Shown: positions 59,003 through 64,000 of the stretch, piece by piece
Layout of the letters: the number at the start of each line of letters is the position of its first letter
Position numbering within the stretch: position 1 is the first letter of the stretch
Source of the DNA: Guillardia theta CCMP2712
Taxonomy: Eukaryota; Cryptophyceae; Pyrenomonadales; Geminigeraceae
Reading direction: 5' to 3'
Assembly (NCBI RefSeq): GCF_000315625.1
Contig: NW_005434660.1
Location: forward strand, 426,768-490,767
DNA: 64,000 bases
Program-made: the position numbers and the translations under genes
Notes under the pieces: model-generated
What the model saw: the letters and a program-made list of their open reading frames with translations, nothing else
Told to the model about the DNA's origin: nothing
Database searches by the model: none

Positions 59003-60701
59003 ATGTCGAGGGTGAGAGGCTCGTTGCTGGTCTGCTTGCTGCTCTCGCAAGCGAGACCGAGGGGCTCCAAAGCTCTCTCCGATACCCTTGATGGGCAATC
59101 GATAGCTATGTGCAATTTGAGGCTGAGAGGAGGCAGCGAGAACGAGAAAAGGAAGATGCCGTCCATTGAAGAAGTGTATGCCTTCGTAGCTCAGAAGAAG
59201 GTTGTTTTCACTGAGGTTTGACGAGTACAGCTGAGCTTGGGGTTTCAATGCCAGAAAGAGTGGGAGTATTGCACTCAACCCGGCCCGTACGGCACAGGAG
59301 TTCCCCTGAGGGACTTCGAGGTGATGGATTACGTTGAGGTTTCTAATGATTCTAGGACCCAGATACCGCATGTTGAAGGGGTCGACTTTAAAAAAGATCC
59401 CAGAGAAGATGTACACTTCTTTGGTCCGAATTTCAATGGGCAGACTCCAGGGCCAGAGGCAGCTATTACTAGGACATTTTCGTTCCTCACGGATTTGTCA
59501 GGTTTGGAGGAATCCAAGCGAGGAGAACCGCCGGTTGGTAAGAGTGATCTCTGAGTTCCACCTTTTAAATGCTTGTATCTGATCAAAAGGAGCTGACAAA
59601 AGTTTCTTGTCCATAGGGATTTAGTATCTGTCCTGAAACGGCTCCGCTGAATTTAGTCTTGGAAGACGCGAAGCGGTCAGATGTTGCAATCGGAACGATC
59701 GACCTGACATCTAACAGGATCTTACAAGAGGGTGAAGAAAGAAAGAGGTTTCACGAGAAGTGCGCTCTTTCCTGTTATATTGTGCGAAGACGCTAATGGG
59801 TCTGTTAGGTATGGTTTTTATCCTGAACAGGTGCATTCATTCTACGTTTTCCTCCACTCAATGTTGCTGCATATAAGCCCCCTCCGGCCGAAATAGATGG
59901 ATATCCCACCTGGGTGAATTTTCAAGGCCTCAATTTCGATCGATCTGAACATGTTCATAGCACTGGAGCCGTGAAAGTGGAACGATGCCTTGGCCCAATC
60001 TTCGAGATCACTTACCTCCTGGTAATTGCAATTACCTCACTTCCTTCGAATTCTCTTGGAGCTCAAACTTTACTTTAGGCTATCATCAACTACGATATGC
60101 TGGGTAAATGCGATCGGTTGGTTGGATTTATCCAACACATACCCCAACGCAGGTCTTGCTACTTGTTGTCGCCAGACGGAACATTTGTACACACATGCGA
60201 TCCTGCTGAACAGGTTGCTTGTAACCTAACTTGCCACCCAATGATTGCAGCCAAGGATCCTCGTCAGTGGGGCTTGAAGGCGGAAGACAGAGGTCGTTGG
60301 GTAATTGATGGAGAGGGAATGCAGCCAGGCTCGACGATACATTTCCAGTAAGACTCTAACGAGATTGCATGATGCCCGTCTGACTTTCGTACGCGGCAGA
60401 TTTTTTGACGAGAATCAGACTCATCTCGCCCTGACACTCTATTCTCGAGACTGTCCCCTGGTGCAGGTAGTTGTCCAATTATGCTCCCTTTCGATTTCAA
60501 TCAATTCCTTTGCACCATAGAAATGGTGCTACACCGACGAAGATTCGGATTTAGATAAGAGAATACGAGAGTGTACCGTCTGCATCCCCGAAGAAAGATT
60601 CTGGTGAGCCATCCATTTAGACGAGTATACCCTCATCGTTTTACAGTTCAGAGGGCGAATGCTCGGACTGTGATAATTTCAAAGAGGTTCAGAACAATTG
60701 A
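59003..60701 (+). CDS. Secreted or organelle-targeted protein of unknown function, Cys-containing C-terminus
   Basis: ATG 59003 gives MSRVRGSLLVCLLLSQARPR, a basic-hydrophobic leader, followed by LRLRGGSENEKRKMPSIEEV. Later exons: KEWEYCTQPGPYGTGVPLRD, GVDFKKDPREDVHFFGPNFN, GFSICPETAPLNLVLEDAKR, DGYPTWVNFQGLNFDRSEHV, INYDMLGKCDRLVGFIQHIP, DRGRWVIDGEGMQPGSTIHF, LTRLHDARLTFVRGRFFDEN, KWCYTDEDSDLDKRIRECTV with CIPEERF, and a last exon SEGECSDCDNFKEVQNN with TGA at 60699-60701. CxxC pairs near the end (CTVC, CSDC) could bind metal or form disulfides. The LRLRGG word is common just after leader peptides in algae with secondary plastids, as far as I recall; here it suggests targeting. No enzyme family recognised. 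Early introns are uncertain. Confidence 0.6.
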
Positions 60702-61021
60702 GAAAGACATCCAGTGATGATGGTTGAATTATAGAAATTCATACGTACTGGACTGTCGGACGAAGAATCTGCTCCTGAATTACCAGACGAGGCTTATAGG
60801 TGACATGATCACCTTCCACTAAATTTCTGATATCCTTATCCAATTATTTTCTCCAGTGTGACAGGACCACCACTCGAGACCTTCTTGGTGCCTACGGAGG
60901 TTTTCTTACATTTGGTTCTGCCATCACGCGCTGATACTGCAATAGGATCCAAACAATCAGCCTAAGATGCAATGAAGGAATATCCTTGATCTTGCAGAAT
61001 ACATGCGGGCTGTTTCGTGCC
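60702..61021. other. Convergent intergenic gap
   Basis: About 320 bp between convergent stops. A short open stretch (60780-60950) may be extra 3' exon sequence of the upstream gene; nothing firm. Confidence 0.35.
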
Positions 61022-62872
61022 TTACACATCGGTGTCCCAAGTCACTTTGTGCCGACATGAGGCTAAAGGAGTCAAACCGTTAGGACCATAGTGAATATTA
61101 TTGCCATAGAGCAAAACCTGCACCAGGTTTGCACTCTTCAGTATGAAATCCGCAAGGAGGAAGATACTCGTTGGACCGAGATTGTTGTGTTGTAGTCCAA
61201 GGTAGCTTATAGACGCACATTCGTGAAGAGCCGGAAGGATCATCTTGAGACCATGATCTCCTAGCTTATTGTATCCAATCCCAAGGTCTTTCAGATACCG
61301 AAATTGAATTAGAACCCCGGAGAGCAACTTTGCTCCATCAGCATACATTTGTACTCCTCCCAAGTTGAGGGTAACAAGATTGAATTTCGTGATTGTTAAT
61401 GCAGAAGTTATATGCGACAGTCCCTGTAAATTTAATGCATCACCTTCCATATTCAACTCCTTCAGACTTTTCATTCTCGCCAAACCAGCTGAGATCGGAA
61501 CTGAAAGATTTGGACCATCGAAGTGACAAATGCTCACATCCAATGCTTCAAGTGAATCAAATGAATTTTGCAAGCCAATGATAATGGAAGTTGTTCCTTC
61601 GTTCTTGATGGGATTTCGTCCAATAGAAAAAGAAGTAAGGTTGAAAAGGTGGATTAAAGAATTTCCGAGTGCCATTCCACCTGTCTCCGTTATCCCGTTT
61701 TCTGTCAGAAGCAAATGTTCTAGTTTGCTCATATTATGGAGAGGTTTCGCCAATGCTATCATTCCTTCGCTTGAGATCATATTCTTGGCCAGCGAAAGTC
61801 GCAACATTCCATGTCCAACACGACTCAAGGCCTCAGCGAGGTGGGTAGCTCCATCCGCGTTTATCTTGTTGTTACTCAAAGAAAGGTCTGTCAAGGTAAC
61901 TATATTGCAAGCTATCAGTCCCTTTGAGAAAATGTGCATCCCCTGGGCACACATGGGATTTTGTCCGAGATCTAAGGTAGAGATTGACCGCCATAAACCC
62001 GTCTCAATCACAAACGCCAAACCGCAAGAAACCCAATTCACGCCGCAGGCCACACCAGGACTAACAATTCTATCCAGGGGAGATATATCCAGCATCACTG
62101 ACGTCTCTCCTGGGATTGTGTTGTCCTTTAGCTTAAGTGTCTTTAAATTTTCGAGAAACGCTAAGGGCTCTAAGACGTATGTAGTCCCACGTTCGCCCGC
62201 GTATGTACTGGAAATATCTAGGTCCTCTAGATTTCGTAGGTTAGACAGAGACTGTGAGAGAGTTTTGAGCCCATCTGCACCGATTGGGTTGCTGGAAAGA
62301 ACGAGCTTCACGAGCGAATCTGATGCAGGCTTGAATAGATTTGTCAAGCAACCAATGTCGTTGGCCCAAATCATGTTTCCCGCTATATCCAACTCTTCAA
62401 TCGGAGATCGAATCCAAGAACCCTGCTCATTTGAATCTATCAATGAATCAATCAGCAAAGGAACTCCACTCGACGCCATTTTGCTTTCACGAAGTGACAA
62501 ATAACGAAGCTTCTTTATGTGCTTGAGAATGCTGAGGAGAGGTTCCAAATTCGATTCGACATTCAAGTTCGCTGTGTCCAACACAAGTGCTTCAATGTTG
62601 GTCCACTGGTCCAAGACTGCATGCAGAATTGTATCAGAAACATGATTCCACCTCTCTCCCTGCGCATATATGTGTACTCGCCCTGTGAATCGCTTCAACT
62701 GCATCACTGTTGGAATTTGGTATCGCTGTTGTTGGACGAGTTTGCTATCCAACGGTTCCAGCGTCGGGTGTGACCTTCCTCCAACTCTGATCACACCATG
62801 GGTGGGGGGGAGCATGAACTTCAAGTATACTAGATCAGAATGCTGTAAAATCGTGCAAAACCTCCTACTCAT
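61022..62872 (-). CDS. RNI-type leucine-rich repeat protein, 616 aa
   Basis: A single uninterrupted exon, ATG 62872-62870 with an in-frame TAA just upstream, stop at 61022. Repeats of about 28 residues of the ribonuclease-inhibitor class: LVLSSNPIGADGLKTLSQSL, LDLGQNPMCAQGMHIFSKGL, LSLSNNKINADGATHLAEAL, LLLTENGITETGGMALGNSL, LGIGYNKLGDHGLKMILPAL, LGLQHNNLGPTSIFLLADFI. The pattern L.L..N.I...G...L..aL is that of NLR and RanGAP-type LRRs and forms a horseshoe used for protein binding. No NACHT, CARD or RanGAP catalytic domain is present in this exon. It is a different LRR class from the giant next to it, but the same class as the LRR segments of the GNAT protein. Confidence 0.88.
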   Translation of the reverse strand: MSRRFCTILQHSDLVYLKFMLPPTHGVIRVGGRSHPTLEPLDSKLVQQQRYQIPTVMQLKRFTGRVHIYAQGERWNHVSDTILHAVLDQWTNIEALVLDTANLNVESNLEPLLSILKHIKKLRYLSLRESKMASSGVPLLIDSLIDSNEQGSWIRSPIEELDIAGNMIWANDIGCLTNLFKPASDSLVKLVLSSNPIGADGLKTLSQSLSNLRNLEDLDISSTYAGERGTTYVLEPLAFLENLKTLKLKDNTIPGETSVMLDISPLDRIVSPGVACGVNWVSCGLAFVIETGLWRSISTLDLGQNPMCAQGMHIFSKGLIACNIVTLTDLSLSNNKINADGATHLAEALSRVGHGMLRLSLAKNMISSEGMIALAKPLHNMSKLEHLLLTENGITETGGMALGNSLIHLFNLTSFSIGRNPIKNEGTTSIIIGLQNSFDSLEALDVSICHFDGPNLSVPISAGLARMKSLKELNMEGDALNLQGLSHITSALTITKFNLVTLNLGGVQMYADGAKLLSGVLIQFRYLKDLGIGYNKLGDHGLKMILPALHECASISYLGLQHNNLGPTSIFLLADFILKSANLVQVLLYGNNIHYGPNGLTPLASCRHKVTWDTDV

Positions 62873-63849
62873 AATGCAAAGTTACTGGCGAATTCAGGTA
62901 GTCATGTTCCACCAAAGCACCTGCTGACGAGCATATCGCGAAGGACAAGGTTTGGTGTGTATCCATATATCCGTTCAATGATGCCTTCAGGGAGACATAG
63001 TATCGAGGCTGATTCGCTTTCAGAAATCTCAAGGTCAAGGACATCCTCTGCAACTCAAGGTATCAGCTACAACCTTGCACCAAACATCTCGCATGCCTTC
63101 ACTAATATGACGCTCAAGTCGAGCAATACAAACAGCCATGAAACGAATTCTAGTCTTCTAACCATAAACAGGTTTGTTGCCTGTCATGCTACATTCTACT
63201 CAACTTGAATCATGCCGACACCCTTTGTGCCCTGGAGCACCATCCCCAATCACTCGACATGAACTAGTCGTCCTCTCCTTTCAATCAAACATGTGGAGTT
63301 TACATCTTCTGTCCATTTCCGATCTATGAACGTATGCATTCAACGAGATCCCTGTGTCTTCGTCGCAACGTATCTTCCTCACCTCCCTCATCGTCGCATG
63401 TCGCCGCCAGATCCTCGACATTGGACATGATAGTGTTGCGCAGATCGGGCCAACCCTTACTTGTTGACAGGAACTTGCTTTAAAAAACAATTATAATACA
63501 CAAAAATATATAAGTTGTTAGTATCGAAGCTTGATTTTCTGATACAAAAATCACTACCACTAAGTTTGCCAGCCAGCGAGTTTGTAAGAGGTCTAGAACT
63601 TTTTATATTTTAATTTGTGACATATGGTACAAGAAATTCATTACTTACTATAAATAAAACGTTTTAAACTCTCCACAAAATATAAAACTTCAAAACGCTC
63701 TCCCTGAGTTTTTCAATAAAAACTTGGAATTGATCTAAAATTATTTTTGATGGTAAAATTCATTTTGGTGGTAGCTTCATATATATATGAAGTTTTAATT
63801 CATTAGGTCAAGTTTTAGCAAGACGTCTCTTCGCGTCGCCCCTTCTGCC
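62873..63849. other. Intergenic, AT-rich in its second half
   Basis: 63480-63830 is markedly AT-rich against an otherwise balanced window, with poly-A/T tracts and AAAACGTTTTAAA near 63656. Short open frames on both strands at 62957-63490 could be exons, but none shows a domain. Confidence 0.45.
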
Positions 63850-64000
63850 ATGCAGGGCGCGACTTACGGCAGTGTCGCGGATCTGCCGCAGCCTCATGCG
63901 CCTCATGCGCCTCATGCGCCTCATTCACGCTGGAGAAGGTCATTCGTCATCGCCTTCTCTGCTCTCTGCTGCGTTGCTGTGCTTGGCGGGGCTCTGATGC
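63850..64000 (+). CDS. N-terminus of a membrane protein (cut by window end)
   Basis: ATG 63850 opens MQGATYGSVADLPQPHAPHA, continues with a PHA tandem triplet, an RWRR basic cluster and a hydrophobic stretch SFVIAFSALCCVAVLGGALM, then leaves the window. The layout (cytosolic tail, arginines, membrane segment) suggests a type II membrane protein such as a Golgi glycosyltransferase, but that is inference. Confidence 0.5.
   Translation, partial: MQGATYGSVADLPQPHAPHAPHAPHSRWRRSFVIAFSALCCVAVLGGALM

Noticed and set aside
59108..59160. Ubiquitin fusion suggested by LRLRGG
   Set aside because: No ubiquitin fold precedes it, only a short hydrophobic leader.

Overview
This is a eukaryotic nuclear window. 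It is dense with spliced genes on both strands: GT-AG introns mostly about 45-80 nt, no operons, and a family set that includes histone H2B, RWP-RK, myotubularin, a FAN/NSMAF-type BEACH protein, erlin, a spastin-like AAA ATPase, and GNAT and bromodomain proteins. The mix of a plant-type RWP-RK factor with animal/protist-type families, very short introns and a leader containing LRLRGG fits a secondary-plastid microalga. A cryptophyte such as Guillardia theta is my best guess, from family content only and not from any search.

Layout. 1-1260 (+): 3' end of a PDZ protein with a polyglutamine tail. About 1753-2175 (+): SAM-like protein. 2684 to about 4394 (-): AlkB-type dioxygenase. 5190-5960: GC-rich gene-free island. 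About 6676-7131 (+): RWP-RK factor. 7255-10386 (-): PH-GRAM myotubularin phosphatase. 10387-11885: gene-poor, with a second GC-rich island and a 26-bp tandem repeat. 11886-12263 (-): histone H2B. 12758-14190 (+): coiled-coil protein of unknown function. 14260-18532 (-): FAN/NSMAF-like GRAM-PH-BEACH-WD40 protein. 18841-20097 (+): IQ/EF-hand protein, running without a gap into a Nudix-like region and then unassigned exons to 22147. 22154-23675 (-): membrane-anchored ankyrin protein. 25215 to about 26981 (-): spastin-like AAA ATPase. 27087-27490: another GC-rich island. 27756-28889 (+): erlin.

The most unusual part is 29.8-62.9 kb. A GNAT-LysM-LysM-bromodomain protein (29833-37830, +) has an almost perfect 1500-bp tandem repeat in its 3' half; each unit encodes an RNI-type leucine-rich segment and, in two of three units, a further bromodomain. 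It converges, 93 bp apart, on a giant gene (37924-58299, -) that I could splice in frame into ten exons (19,941 nt, 6,646 residues). One exon is 17,587 nt long. The protein is almost entirely leucine-rich repeats, with the same helix-linker occurring 34 times. A secreted or organelle-targeted cysteine-containing protein (59003-60701, +) and a separate 616-residue RNI-type LRR protein (61022-62872, -) follow. The window ends in the first exon of a membrane protein.

Functional themes are phosphoinositide and membrane biology (myotubularin, FAN, erlin), chromatin and transcription (H2B, RWP-RK, GNAT-bromodomain) and repeat-protein scaffolds (ankyrin, giant LRR, RNI LRR). No cluster logic links the genes. 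Several intergenic gaps carry GC-rich, palindrome-rich islands with shared border words, which look like a dispersed non-coding repeat family. Splice junctions were inferred by eye from GT/AG sites and reading-frame continuity. Gene ends are firmer than starts.
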